From Prorocentrum cordatum (taxonomy: Eukaryota; Sar; Dinophyceae; Prorocentrales; Prorocentraceae): a stretch of DNA of 64,000 bases. Below the pieces are notes generated by a model. The model had not been told where the DNA came from. It worked only from the letters and a program-made list of their open reading frames with translations, and did not search any database. A program made the position numbers and the translations under genes. The stretch is taken from the NCBI GenBank assembly GCA_963575745.1, contig CAUYUJ010016358.1:30001-94000 (forward strand). The letters run 5' to 3'. Of the stretch, positions 53,096-63,551 are shown piece by piece (the stretch's first letter is position 1; every line of letters begins with the position of its first letter).

Positions 53096-53462
53096 GGCGG
53101 GGTACACAACGCAAAGGATTACGATTGATCTGATTACGAGAGAAAGAACGCGGGTGAGTCAGAGCGCGAGGGAATCTGAGTATGAATGGGTCTGCGCGCG
53201 AGTGAATATATTTGCATGAAATGCGATCATGGAACCGCCTAGTGTAAGTGTCGAGCATGCCTGTCCGAACACACGTGACACTCGGCGTGGCCGCCGCAGG
53301 CAGCTTCCGCGGGAACCCCGACGGCAGCGTCCGCACGTCGCGACGCCCATGTCGGCACGCCTCTTGCGAGGATCGCGCCCGCTTTCGGCTCTTCTTTTCC
53401 TTCCTCTTTGCCCGCGCACTCCAAAATCCAAGGCTGCGGGCGCAGCGCAGCGCGGAGTCCCC

Positions 53463-53700
53463 GCGACGCGCGCTGGTCGCCCCGGGCGGGGTCCCAGCGA
53501 CGCGCGCGGGTCGTCCGCTGCGCGAAGCAGAGAGAGCTGACTAGCTAACTGGCTGGCTGATAGCGGGCAAGTCTCTGACCGCTGGGCAGAGCGACGACGG
53601 GCGAACGAGGCGCCGGGCCCCCCGCAGCACGGAGTTCCCGCGACGCGCGCTGGTCGCCCCGAGAGGGTCCCAGCGACGCGCGCGGGTCGTCCGCGGCGCG
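53463..53700. repeat. Direct repeat of about 60 bp
   Basis: The segment beginning GCGACGCGCGCTGGTCGCCC at 53463 recurs at 53640, both followed by GGTCCCAGCGACGCGCGCGG and a GTCCGC end, with about 115 bp between the copies. Confidence 0.75.
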
Positions 53701-53761
53701 AGGCCAAACAATTAGTCGGGCAGTCGAGAGAAGGCGCGGCTCGGGGGAGACGCTCCTCAGG

Positions 53762-54240
53762 TCAGGCCTCGCGGATGAACTCGGTGAAGCCGAGCTCCCT
53801 GGCGAGGGCCGTCGCTTCCCTCCTGCACCGCTTCGTGCGCGCCGCAAACTGCTCCAGCTGCTTCCGCAAGCCCTGCGGCGGCCCTGCCAGGAAGAACTCG
53901 ATGCGCGGCGCCCGCATGAGCAGGAGGTCCTCGTGGCGCGTGGCGCGCGAGAGCAGCACGTAGAGCTCCAGCCACCAGTCGTCGTCCTCCTTCTTGCCGT
54001 TCCCTACCTCGTGGCGGCCGCAATCCAGGATCACGCCTGGGCGACGTCGACCGAGGGAGCAGCGCGCCGGGCAGCCGACGGCCCAGGGCGAGAGTCCACA
54101 GGACCGAGAGATGGTCTGGCCGCGGACTGCTCGCGCCCCGGAGGTCTGGCCGCCCCCGGAGCGCCGTTCCCCCGCCCCGTCGCCTTCGCGCACGGTGCGC
54201 CCCTGGCACGCCACCGTGGTGATGACCCTGCCGTGCGAGA
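53762..54240 (-). CDS. Pif1/RecD-like helicase, 3' end, with one intron
   Basis: Two exons joined across a GC-AG intron give, in one frame: SHGRVITTVACQGRTVREGV (helicase motif V-like, with CQGRT), ILDCGRHEVGN, then DDDWWLELYVLLSRATRHED (motif VI-like LSRAT) and LLLMRAPRIEFFLAGPP with a helical C-terminus ending FTEFIREA and TGA. The LSRA motif with an upstream QG.T is typical of superfamily 1B helicases (Pif1/RecD, including Helitron helicases). Everything upstream of about 54240 is tandem repeat, so the rest of the gene is missing or beyond a repeat-filled intron. ATPase motifs I and II are absent. It may be a host gene end or a mobile-element helicase. Confidence 0.6.
54037..54183 (-). other. 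GC-AG intron in the helicase fragment
   Basis: On the minus strand the exon ends GCGCGAAG, the intron runs GCGACG...CGCCCAG (147 bp), and the next exon begins GCGTGATCCTGG. Removal restores VREGVILDCG in frame. The five bases AGGCG occur at both junctions, a direct repeat as in dinoflagellate introns. The intron length is a multiple of three with no stop, so unspliced RNA would also stay open. Confidence 0.6.
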
Positions 54241-54705
54241 AATGCGGGGGGTGTGCCGAAATGGGTGGGGGTGACGCATGCGGGCGGCGGCACTGAGGCC
54301 TTCGGTGGAGCTCCCTATGGAGCCACGAAACGTGTGAGGGGTGTGCCGAAATGGGTGTGGGGGACGCATGCGGCCGCGGGCACTGGGGCCTTCGGTGGAG
54401 CTCCCTATGGAGCCACGAAACGTGTGAGGGGTGTGCCGAAATTGGGGGACGCATGCGGCCGCGGGCACTGGGGCCTTCGGTGGAGCTCCCTATGGAGCCA
54501 CGAAACGTGTGAGGGGTGTGCCGAAATGGGTGTGGGGGACGCATGCGGCCGCGGGCACTGGGGCCTTCGGTGGAGCTCCCTATGGAGCCACGAAACGTGT
54601 GAGGGGTGTGCCGAAATGGGTGTGGGGGACGCATGCGGCCGCGGGCACTGGGGCCTTCGGTGGAGCTCCCTATGGAGCCACGAAGCGTGTGAGGGGTGTG
54701 CCGAA
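54241..54705 (+). repeat. 90-bp tandem array, about five units
   Basis: Unit: GTGTGAGGGGTGTGCCGAAA..., GGACGCATGCGGCCGCGGGC, CCTTCGGTGGAGCTCCCTAT, GGAGCCACGAAAC. Nearly identical units (one lacks 6 bp). The length being a multiple of three gives a long repetitive open frame. Confidence 0.9.
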
Positions 54706-55520
54706 ATGACACCCCCAGTGGGACCTTCGGTGGAGCTCCCCATGGGGCCACGAAACGTTGTCCTGGGTGGGGGAGACGCATGCGAACACCCCTACTGGGA
54801 CCTTAGGTGGAGCTCCCTATGGGGCCACGAAACGCTGTCCTGGGTGGGGGAGACGCATGCGAACACCCCCACTTGGGCCTTCGGTGGAGCTCCCTATGGG
54901 GCCACGAAACGCTGTCCTGGGTGGGGGAGACGCATGCGAACACCCTTATTGGGACCTTCGGTGGAGCTCCCGATGGGGCCACGAAACGCTGTCCTGGGTG
55001 GGGGAGACGCATGCGAACACCCCTACTGGGACCTTCGGTGGAGCTCCCTATGGGGCCACGAAACGCTGTCCTGCGTGGGGGAGACGCATGCGAACACCCC
55101 TATTGGGACCTTCGGTGGAGCTCCCTACGGGGCCACGAAACAGTGTCCTGGGTGGGGGAGACGCATGCGAACACCCCCACTTGGGCCTTCGGTGGAGCTC
55201 CCTATGGGGCCACGAAACGCTGTCCTGGGTGGGGGAGACGCATGCGAACACCCCCAGTGGGACCTTCGGTGGAGCTCCCTATGGGGCCACGAAACGCTGT
55301 CCTGGGTGGGGGAGACGCATGCGAACACCCCTACTGGGACCTTCGGTGGAGCTCCCTATGTATGGGGCCACGAAACGCTGTCCTGCGTGGGGGAGACGCA
55401 TGCGAACACCCCTGTTGGGACCTTCAGTGGAGCTCCCTATGGGGCCACGAAACGCTGTCCTGGGTGGGGGAGACGCATGCGAACGCCCCCAGTGGGACCT
55501 TCGGTGGAGCTCCCTATGGG
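54706..55520 (+). repeat. 77-bp tandem array, about ten units
   Basis: Unit: GCTGTCCTGGGTGGGGGAGA, CGCATGCGAACACCCCTACT, GGGACCTTCGGTGGAGCTCC, CTATGGGGCCACGAAAC. It shares its second half with the 90-bp unit, so the two arrays derive from one core with different left halves. The last unit reverts to the 90-bp type (GTGTGAGGGGTGTGACG). Confidence 0.9.
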
Positions 55521-55814
55521 GCCACGAAGCGTGTGAGGGGTGTGACGACATGGGCGGTGGGGACGATGATGAAGACGATGATGAGGATGAGGATGTGGAT
55601 GAGGATGATGCTGCAGATGACCATTCTGACGGAAGAGAGAAGAGGAGGGGGAGGAGGGAGGAGGGGGAGGAGGAAGGAGGAGAGGAACGCGGGGCACCGT
55701 CTCTTCAAAACGAGGACCCAACACCACAGGATGGTTGGGAACAAAACAGCTGTGCGGGCTTACATAAATCTCTAGCCGGGTATGCCAACCTGCCGTCCGG
55801 ACACCAAGAGGGGA
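55521..55814. other. GATGA and GGA repeats, no gene
   Basis: GATGATGAGGAT-type sequence at 55565-55620 and GAGGAGGGGGAGG at 55640-55685; the remainder has no feature. Confidence 0.5.
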
Positions 55815-57659
55815 TCACCTTTCCTTTTTGGGCTGCGTCGGTTTGTCCGTCATGGCAGGTCCGCGCCAGCATTCTCTGCCGGTGAGCCTCCTCCAATGGC
55901 CCATGAGATCATCCGTCACGCCTTCAGGGAAGTTCGTGAAATCGGGACTGCTGTGCCTGTAGAAACGGAGAAGCCAGGACGACTGCTTCTTGCAGGTCTT
56001 GCAGGCAATGTAGACGCTATGCGGATTATGCCCGATTCTGAAATCATGGCGAGGGACGGCGGTCACACAGTTGAGCATTTCGTTCGGCGATACCGTCGGC
56101 GAGGAACAGTTCCACGAAACCACACTCGCAGATACAGAACTCGATGAACTCGATACGGTAACTATGCTCGGTGAAGTAGGGGCTGAAACCGAACTCTGAG
56201 ATCTCGCTGACCTCGATCGTGCTGGTGTTGCGGTATGTGGTGCGCTGACAGGTAGTGGTTCTGGCGGCAACAGTGGCGGCGTTGGTGCTGATATCGGCGG
56301 CTGCGAGGGGTGGCGTCCGAGAGATACGCCAGATGCCGATGCTGATGAACTCGATTTGTGCACACTGTAATGTCCATCCGACGGATGCATCATGATGTCG
56401 CCATCGTAGTCATGGTCATCGGGGATTTTAGCTGGAATGTTACGGCGCCGGCCCAGCACGCGGCCGTCCCAGCCGGGGTGCTCGCCCATTGCCTTCGCCT
56501 CGGCGACGTGCTCCTCGGTGGCGAGCAGGCTCTTCTGCCTCATGATCTTCCAGAGCGTCACGAAGATGCCGAAACCTATGGTCATGCCGAGGACTAACGT
56601 GAACGTCGTCAGGCATATGTAGAAGCTGTAGTCCGGCACCGTCGGTGTAGGCGTAGGCTGTCCCCTGACCTCGCCGAGGCACGTAAACAGGACTGAGGCG
56701 AGCATGGCGGCATGCGGTTGCCGGGTCCCGTAGCTGTGCTTGCGGGCCCCGAAGGATGTCAGCAGGGCGCCGGCTTCCATTGCCTTGGTCAAGGCGTCCG
56801 CGACCATGGCCCAGGTCGGGATCCAGCTGAGCTTGAGTGCGCTGTTGGGGTGCACGGCCTCCTTGATCATGGAGACGACGATGCGGAATCGTTCGTCAGT
56901 AGAGTGGCCCACATGAGAAGAGATGTGCGTCACGAGACCCTTGCTGTCGCTGTAGATTTCCCCGGGGCGCTTGTCGGCGAGGACGTCGATACGCTTGAGC
57001 GCCATCTTGGGGTTATAGGCCTCGGCCAGTAGCTGGCGGAACCAGATGTTGGTTTCCGATCCCTGGCGGGTTGCGTAGCCTTCGGCAGCGAGTGTCGACT
57101 TCGCCGACCTTCTGACCGTGCCTGAGTGCCAGGCCACGGGTAGGCAAAGGTCGTAACGCCCGCCGACGACATCGCGCGGGTTGTGAGTGAGCCCCATCAC
57201 CATGCCCCACTGGCTCTTGACCCCGTCCACGTTGGCGAACGCAGCATCGTTGAAGCACACGGTGGTGGCCGTCATCAGATCGACGAGCCTGCGCTTCAGC
57301 ACGATCGCGAAGTTCGTGGTCGAGTGCACGTAGGCGACGGTCGTGTTCAGGGTCCTCGCGTCAGCCACTGCGGCGACGCTGGTGCGGCGGGCTGCAAAAC
57401 TCACCGGGCAGGCGATGCCCACCCGGGTATGTGCTGCTAACCATAGCAGCTGGTCGAGCGTGTGGCGGTAGCTCGTCACTTCAGTGGCGGTGAGCCGATC
57501 CTCGGAATTGCGGCCCTTCGGGACCTCCAGTTCGATGTAATCCACCTGCGAGGCGGCGGTGGCCCGGGACACCCGAAACTCGTCGTCGAGCTTAGTGATT
57601 TCACGTCCACAGCACTTGATGACCCCGTCGACCTGCTTGAGATGTAGCCTCTTCCCCAG
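55815..57659 (-). pseudogene. Copia RNase H with C-terminal membrane segment
   Basis: The frame opens after a TAG with LGKRLHLKQVDG, then the connection (TATEVTSYRHTLDQLLWLAA, TRVGIACPVSF), and RNase H with all acidic residues: FNDAAFAN, KSTLAAEGYA, EIYSDSKGLV, then STDERFRIVVSMIKEA and WIPTWAMVADALTKAM. After RNase H comes a hydrophobic helix (FYICLTTFTLVLGMTIGFGI, about residues 315-335 counted from 57572), a charged stretch, a Ser/Pro-rich region and a C-terminal CKTCKK. RNase H degrades template RNA during copying. The membrane helix after pol is unusual. The frame itself is intact; the link to RT is broken by two TAG. Confidence 0.75.
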
Positions 57660-57677
57660 CTAGACAATAGTGGACTT

Positions 57678-58532
57678 CTACTTGGGGGAGTTGTTGCGCT
57701 GGGCGCCCAGGAAGTCATCCACGTGGGAATGGATAGCCGCGGCGAGCCCACCTTCGTCGTAGAAATAGTACAGGCCCTCCTCGAGCTTCCTCTCTACGAG
57801 GCCGTGTTCGGCGAAGACCTTCTGGGCGTGGAGGTGCCGCTTCCTCCCGGCGTCGCGCGCCCCGTAGATCGCGCCTGTGGCCATCGAAATCTCGCCAGGC
57901 TGCGCCCCCGGCGGCGGGTTCTTGGCCGGCGTGCGCAGGGGCAGCAGCTTCTGTCGATATTCCCCGACTGTAGGCAGGCCGCCATTGCGTCGCAGGACGA
58001 GACGCCCCAGTTCTTCTGGGCCGCGGCTGCCAGGGTAAGGTGCAGCGCGCCCTTTGACCCCTTAGGCGCGTCCGCCCTGATTTGTGAGTTGTCCTCCTGG
58101 CAGCCCTGCGCGACTAGACGGGCCTTCGCGGCGTCTGGGCCCTTGCTAGTCAGCGCCCAGCGCGCGCCCGCAGGGCCCTTGCCGGGGTTTCGCCGCAGGA
58201 GATCCTTCAGCTCCCTGGGCGGGAGCTTCTTGTAGCCACTTGGACCGCTCGGTCTTCATGGCGGCGTCCATTTTCTTCTTCTCGGAGGCGCTCAGGGCGT
58301 CGTACTTGAGTTCCTCAGCGGCCGCGCTGCCCGTGAGCAGTGCTTCGCGGAGTCGTGTGCTTGCGTGGAGTTCGTCCTCGTGCTTCTGGAAGTAGTTGTC
58401 AAAGTAGAGGTCGACCTTGTTCGTGTCCTTCGGCCACTTGAAGCACTTGGGCAGATCGCCCGATGGGCCCTTGCGCTCGGCTGCGCGCTCGCGCGGGTCG
58501 GGCCCGCGGTCGCGTCGAAGAGCACGCGGCAT
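57678..58532 (-). pseudogene. Copia reverse transcriptase, frameshifted
   Basis: Frame to 58146: RT N-terminal region (KMDAAMKTERSKWLQ). A second frame gives SKGPDAAKARLVAQGCQED, then SSCDAMAACLQSGNI (motif A Asp in SCDA). Back in the first frame: QKVFAEHGLVERKLEEGLYY and AIHSHVDDFLGAQ with catalytic HVDD near 57740. It ends in TAG at 57678 and a second TAG follows at about 57660 in the same frame before RNase H. Two frameshifts, near 58190 and 57930. Confidence 0.7.
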
Positions 58533-59035
58533 GGACTATTGTTGAACCTGTCGCTGTGCCTTCGTGCCGCGCTGGTTATCGGTATCCAGTGGGCGCCCAG
58601 CCACTGTCTCTCGTCGAGACTGATCTTCCGCGACCCTCTGCCATTCACGAATCATCTGCGACCCGGAACTGTCAGATTTCCCGCCGTCCTCGGCGTCGTC
58701 GACCGGGCCTTGAGGCGAGAGTTCAGGGCGTTGATCAAGATCTTGGCGGCAGGGGCAGCAGGATGATCAGCGGCGGCAGGGGCGGCAGCAGCGCCTGAGC
58801 CCGCGGCGGGCGCCGCAGGGGGCGGCGCCGCCGGCAGCGGCTGCACCGCGTCTCTTCCCGGAGGCGGTGGGGCTGCTCCTCCACTGCCGCTAGCTCCTCC
58901 ACCGGTTGTGAAATTGACGTCTCCGTGTGCGTGAAATCGACGTCTCCATGTTTGCGTGCCAGCCATTCGGCGCATTGATGGGCGCGCTGGCCCCCTGCGG
59001 TGTTTTCGTTTTTCCGAAATTGTGCGCTTGGATGG

Positions 59036-59865
59036 TCAGCTGCTGAACTGGCGCTGGTAGCGCTGGCGGTGGGGGCTGTTTTTTTCGCTGCGGGGTCGCT
59101 TCTGAGGTGCAGGGCCCGAGCGGTCGAGGAAGGTGTCCTCGTCGTCTTGCGGCGGCACAGGGCCTTCGCGTCCTCCATGGCGGCCACGCGGTGGGGGCCC
59201 GCCGCCGGCGCCACCTCCGCCTCCTCCAGAGTCAGGGGGAGCTGCGGACCCTGAGGTCCCTGGCAGGGCGCCCGGTGGTGACCCAGGCGGCTGGCTGCCG
59301 CGCAGCGCGTTCAGCACTTGTCCCCGCGCCGCGAGCTCCGATTCCGTGGCGCGTCGTAGGTGCCCACGATTTACCTTCGCGGTCGTGGAGCTGCGGCTGG
59401 CCCGGACGTTCGAGGCACCCTCGACACCGATGATGACGCCGGGCCCGTGCCACTTCAAAGCCCATTCTCGCTTGGGCTTGCCGCTGCCCCTCCAGTAGTG
59501 CACCTTGACGCCAGTCTGATAGACATCGCTGGCGCGCTGAGCGCCATCTGCCCGAGACCGGGCCAGCAGCATTCTCGAGAGGGACTGGTTGAATCTGAGC
59601 TGCTGCGCGGAGATCTGCGCGGCCTTCGCGACGGCGATCCTCTCTGAGAAAGGCTTGCCGGACACGATGCGCCCGCGCAGGGAAAGCCTGCCCGCGCTGT
59701 CCAGCAAGCAGTAGGGAAGCCGAAGGCCTCGCCCGAGCACCCACTGCGACGGCGAGTAGCCCGTGGAATTGACCTGGCTGTCCATGGCCCAGCGCGCGGA
59801 GGCGATCAGCCACTGGGCCTTGTGGCCGATCTCGGGCCGGTCGAACTTGATGCTGAGCTGGTCGA
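59036..59865 (-). pseudogene. Copia integrase C-terminal domain and linker
   Basis: Reads DRPEIGHKAQWLIASARWAM, NSTGYSPSQWVLGRGLRLP, then VKVHYWRGSGKPKREWALKW, HGPGVIIGVEGASNVRAS and HLRRATESELAARGQVL. This is the usual end of integrase with the SH3-like 'W.GPG.VIG' box. A Gly/Pro linker and a basic tail lead to TGA. It follows the integrase core by a one-base shift. Confidence 0.7.
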
Positions 59866-60275
59866 TCAGCTTCCTCGCGTGCGCCTTCCAAATTTTCCAT
59901 GTCGCTCTACGGTGGCATTCTGCTGCGGCGCAGCCGCAGAGGTGGTCGTCAGACGGCGACCCGCGTCCTCCAGCTCCTGGGAGAACTCTCGCTCGAACTC
60001 GCCTCCTCCATCAAATATGACGCGCTGAGGCGCGCCGAAAGGCGTGATCCAAATCTGCAACAGCCGAGCGAATGCAGCTGGTGGGTACCTTGAGGCAACC
60101 GCGCCGCACATCGTAAAACCCGAGGCCAGGTCGACCGCGCCAGGTCGATCAGCTGGTTGCCCGCGTAGTCGGCCAGGATAAAGAGGTCCACTCCGATGGA
60201 GTCGTTGAAATCCCTGTCCAGTCTGATTATGCCAGGCAGGTGTGGGTAGATGTTGGAGCCATCTCCATGGATCTC
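59866..60275 (-). pseudogene. Integrase catalytic core
   Basis: First frame: HLPGIIRLDRDFNDSIGVDL with FILADYAGNQ (first catalytic Asp in GVDLF). After a frameshift near 60120: VASRYPPAAFARLLQIWITP, FGAPQRVIFDGGGEFERE (second Asp in FDGGGEF) and AAPQQNATVERHGK (catalytic Glu in VERHG). The D-D-E triad is thus present over two frames. A small duplication AGGTCGACCGCGCC/AGGTCGATC near 60124-60150 may have caused the shift. Confidence 0.75.
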
Positions 60276-60770
60276 TGCGATCCGCTTGTCACGCGGATAG
60301 CTCGAGCAAGCGACTCGTTGGGCGGATGACCCGTGTTCACGTGGGGTTGCGTCGCGGCGGATCTGAGCGCCCTCCTGCTCGCCTTTCGTGCTGCAGGGTG
60401 TGTTTGCCGTGGGGGTCGGCGGCTTGGTCGCTGCAGTTGTTCGGCCAACGCCTTCGCGAGCTTGCGCGTGTAGTCTCACTACTCTTCGCGATCTTGCCGC
60501 GATCCTCGGCGCGGGGATGCGACCTATCGCAGAGCCTTCTGAGTGAGTCATCGCGCCCGTTGTGGTCGGCGATGATCCTCGTGAGCCCGATCGTGAGCTT
60601 AGACTTGGCCCGAGCCTTTTCTAGCTGCGGGATCTTACTCGGGTCGATCTTCGCGACGAATCGCTGTAGCGCGGCCCGCGGCTGGCAAGGGAATGCGGCG
60701 TAATCTCGCGCACTCTTGCCGCTGGCATGATTCGACCTGATCCTTCCCTCCAGCTTGTTGACCACGAACT
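60276..60770 (-). pseudogene. Upstream copia coding remnant
   Basis: A Lys/Arg-rich minus frame (60765-60337: SKIPQLEKARAKSKLTIGLT, ADHNGRDDSLRRLCDR) precedes integrase. It probably belongs to the protease-integrase linker; no motif confirms it. Confidence 0.35.
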
Positions 60771-60954
60771 GTTTGGAGAGGTCGTGGCCTGAAAGACCAC
60801 ATCTGACAGCAGCTCCTCCGTTGTTCCTCCAGGTGGCACTGAGCTGATTGTCCGGGTTGCAGCATTAGTCGTTAAGCACGGTGTTGTTTGCTGTGGAGGT
60901 AGAGCTGGATCTGGCAAAAGATTTTGCCGGGTTGGTGACCATGGCCTCACCCTC

Positions 60955-61421
60955 CTACTCGTTCCCCCTCCCTCCTCTACCCCTCCTCATCCTGCTCCTC
61001 CTCCTCCTCCGCCTCATCCTTCTCTTCTCCTCCTCGCCCCCCCTCCTCCCCCCATCCATCCTCTTCCCCCTCCTCCTCCCTCCCTCCTCCTCCTCCTCCT
61101 TCTCGCCCTCCTCCAAAGGGGGCTTGGCGGAGTTCGTGCCCCAGGGCGGCTGGTGGAAGGCCGTGGAGGCCCTGCGCGGGGTGAGGGGCGACGCGCTCTT
61201 CGGTCTCGATGTGTACGAGCGCGCCGTGCAGAACGTGCTTCTCTCGTGTTCTTCCCCATCCTCCTTCTCCTCCTCCAACTCCTCTTCCTCCTCCTTCCTC
61301 CTCCCCCTCTTCCTCCTCCTCCTCCTCCTCCCCCATCCGCCGCGCCCCCCCTCCTCCTCGCCCCTTCCCCCCCCCCCCCCCCCCTTCCCCCTCCCCCATC
61401 CCCCCCCCCCCCCCTCCCCCG

Positions 61422-61456
<35 letters not shown>

Positions 61457-61480
61457 TCCTCGGAACCTTGGAGGATGAGG
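60955..61480. repeat. Pyrimidine tracts (TCC)n and long C-runs
   Basis: CCTCCT-type sequence at 60955-61100 and 61255-61370, then C-runs of 10-20 at 61370-61453. The G-rich minus strand can form G-quadruplexes. The intervening 61110-61240 shows a short frame without motifs. Confidence 0.7.
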
Positions 61481-62640
61481 CGCGCACGTAAGTCGAAGGG
61501 GGGCGCGGAGGAGGATGGGGGGGAGGCGGAGGAACGGATCGTGACGAGGACGAGGGCTGAGTATGTTTGATCAGCCTTGTTGGCTGGTCGAAAAACCTTA
61601 GCCACGAATGGCCTCGGGCAAGGCTGTGCATATCAAATTCAGCCATTGACGTCTAGCAACATCACGAATTTCAATATGCGGAATGTGTTTTTCCGCAAAA
61701 GCAATAATATATTTAAGGGTTCGGATTTGCGTCCAAGGCCTCTGCGCCCTTATCGCGCATCCACGCGATGGAGGTCGACTGTGCATGGTCGAGCACGCAG
61801 CCTGTTCGGAACATGCGAATGTCGGATGTTCAACGGTGTCAGTGGTGCCTTGCGTTGTTGGCACGGCGCGTCGGCTAACGCGTGCATCGCTTAATGAGAA
61901 GACGACTCATCTCCTGATTCAACGATGCACGCGTTAGCTTTACCCTCCCCGCTCAGTCCACCCATCTGCTCTTCCCGCACCCCCTGCCCCATTCCCCTCA
62001 GTTCCCCACTACTGGTTTCCAGCCTGGCGGGTTGAGCCAGGACCCCAGGGGCTGTGTTCGGATTGCCAGGTGTGGCCACGTATGTGACCATGCGCGCGCC
62101 AGAAATTAACTTGGCAAGTATGTCGCTAGGTGTTTGGGGCTCGAAGTGCGATTATTTGTGTTCGTTCGAACGGTTTGCAGTTCTCCGCGCATCGTGCGTC
62201 ACGCCGTCACCCTTCTGTCTTGCGGACGCACACACGCCGCACAAGCCAGCGTGCGATGCTGCTGTTGTTGCTGAGTTTGCATGTGACACGCCAGCTCCTG
62301 TTTCGAAGCCCGTCTCCAGTTCGGCATCTCGTAATATCTGGCACACGCCTGGATGGTGCAACCCACTTCGCGAGGATTATGATTACGTTAGTGTTGCGTT
62401 TCAATCCAGTCGAGAGCGTCGGGCGAGACCGACGTCCAAGCAACATTTAATAACAATGGTGGCATATTGGCGATAAAAAACAGAGGACTGGTGCATGGCT
62501 GCCCCAACTGAAGAAATGGGGCTTGCCACATCACCAACCATTTTGCTGCGTCGGCACTTTCGGACTCCGTTGCTTCGACCATTTTGGACTCTGCGTCGGC
62601 ATCCTCAGGACCAAGTTGCGTAGATGAAGCCGTGATTTGT
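61481..62640. other. No gene seen except a hairpin
   Basis: Unique-looking sequence with short frames on both strands and no recognisable motif. It contains the perfect inverted repeat at 61874-61938. Confidence 0.4.
61874..61938. repeat. Perfect 16-bp inverted repeat
   Basis: GCTAACGCGTGCATCG (61874-61889) and its exact complement CGATGCACGCGTTAGC (61923-61938) enclose 33 nt, within which ATGAG/CTCAT can pair again. Function unknown. Confidence 0.8.
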
Positions 62641-62649
62641 GTAGATGAA

Positions 62650-63060
62650 GTCGTGGTTATGGATTGACAGAGCTGGCTCGGGCTGGCTCGCTTGCGTGAC
62701 GGTAGGCCCTTCATTCTTTGGTTGAGGGGCCCGAAGTGCAGTTTCAAGGTCCCTGAGTCCAGAGTGAATGATGTGCAGTGTTGTATTTGAGCTTGCTCGA
62801 TCGAGAATGCTGACTCAAGCTGGCTCGTCGACGCTAGGTCCATCATTCTTTGTTTGAGGGGTTGAAGTGAATTTTCAAAACCCCTGGACGTCATCCAGGG
62901 TGAATGATGATGCAGCAGTGTTTGATTTGAGCTTGCTCGATCGAGAATGCTGGCTCAGGCTGGGTCGTTTGCATGACGTTAGGCCCATCATTCTTTGGTT
63001 GCGGGGCTGCAGTTTCAAGATCTCTGGACGCCCAGGGTGAATGGTTCAGTTTGATTTGAA
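62650..63060. repeat. Three tandem units of about 130-140 bp
   Basis: Each contains GAGCTGGCTCG or GCTTGCTCGATCGAGAATGC, CATCATTCTTTG(G)TTG, GTTTCAAG..CTGGACG and CAGGGTGAATGATG. Divergence is moderate. Confidence 0.75.
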
Positions 63061-63149
63061 CTTGCCCGATCGACGGATCGACTCGTGGCCACCGCTTGAT
63101 GGGGCAAGCGTGCTGAGCTAGCTGACGCAGAAAAACGAAGCCCACCATA

Positions 63150-63275
63150 TTCTTGAGGTCTTGAGGTCTTGAGTCGTGGGTCTTGAGGTCTTGGGGTCTT
63201 GGGTCCTGAGGGGGCCTTGAGATCTTGGGTATTGGGAATGATTGGGCCGTGGGGTCTTGAGTTCTTGAGGCCTTG
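63150..63275. repeat. CTTGAGGT/CTTGGGGT short repeats
   Basis: About ten imperfect 8-10 bp units of TCTTGAGG or TCTTGGGG. Confidence 0.75.
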
Positions 63276-63375
63276 GGGGCGCTCTCTCTGGGGAAACGAA
63301 AAAACGCTGCCCAGTGGCCCAGTGGCCCCCGCAACAGGCTCCCCGATGGAGCCCCGCAGGCCCCCGCTGCCGCCC

Positions 63376-63456
63376 CCCCCCCCCCCCCCCCCCCCCCCCC
63401 CCACCCCGCGCACGCACGCGCGCGCGCGCAGACACGCGCGCACGCACGCACGCACG

Positions 63457-63520
<64 letters not shown>

Positions 63521-63551
63521 CACACAGACACACACGCACACACACACAGTT
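63376..63551. repeat. C-run followed by (CGCA)n and (CA)n
   Basis: C-run of about 26 at 63376-63402, CGCACGCACG to 63460, then (CA)n to 63549. Confidence 0.9.

Larger units (their letters stand above)
55815..60770 (-). mobile_element. Decayed Ty1/copia element, minus strand
   Basis: Read on the minus strand: integrase core, integrase C-terminus, acidic/basic linker, RT, RNase H, membrane segment and Ser-rich tail. The order is copia-type. At least three frameshifts and two in-frame TAG codons. No LTRs recognised by eye, so the ends are those of coding similarity. Confidence 0.75.

Noticed and set aside
54241-55520. CRISPR or coding repeat protein in the 77/90-bp arrays
   Set aside because: No unique spacers; the 77-bp period is not a multiple of three, and long frames arise only because two frames lack stops.
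56162-59254. Plus-strand ORFs overlapping the minus copia element
   Set aside because: Shadows of the minus-strand coding frames; no motifs.
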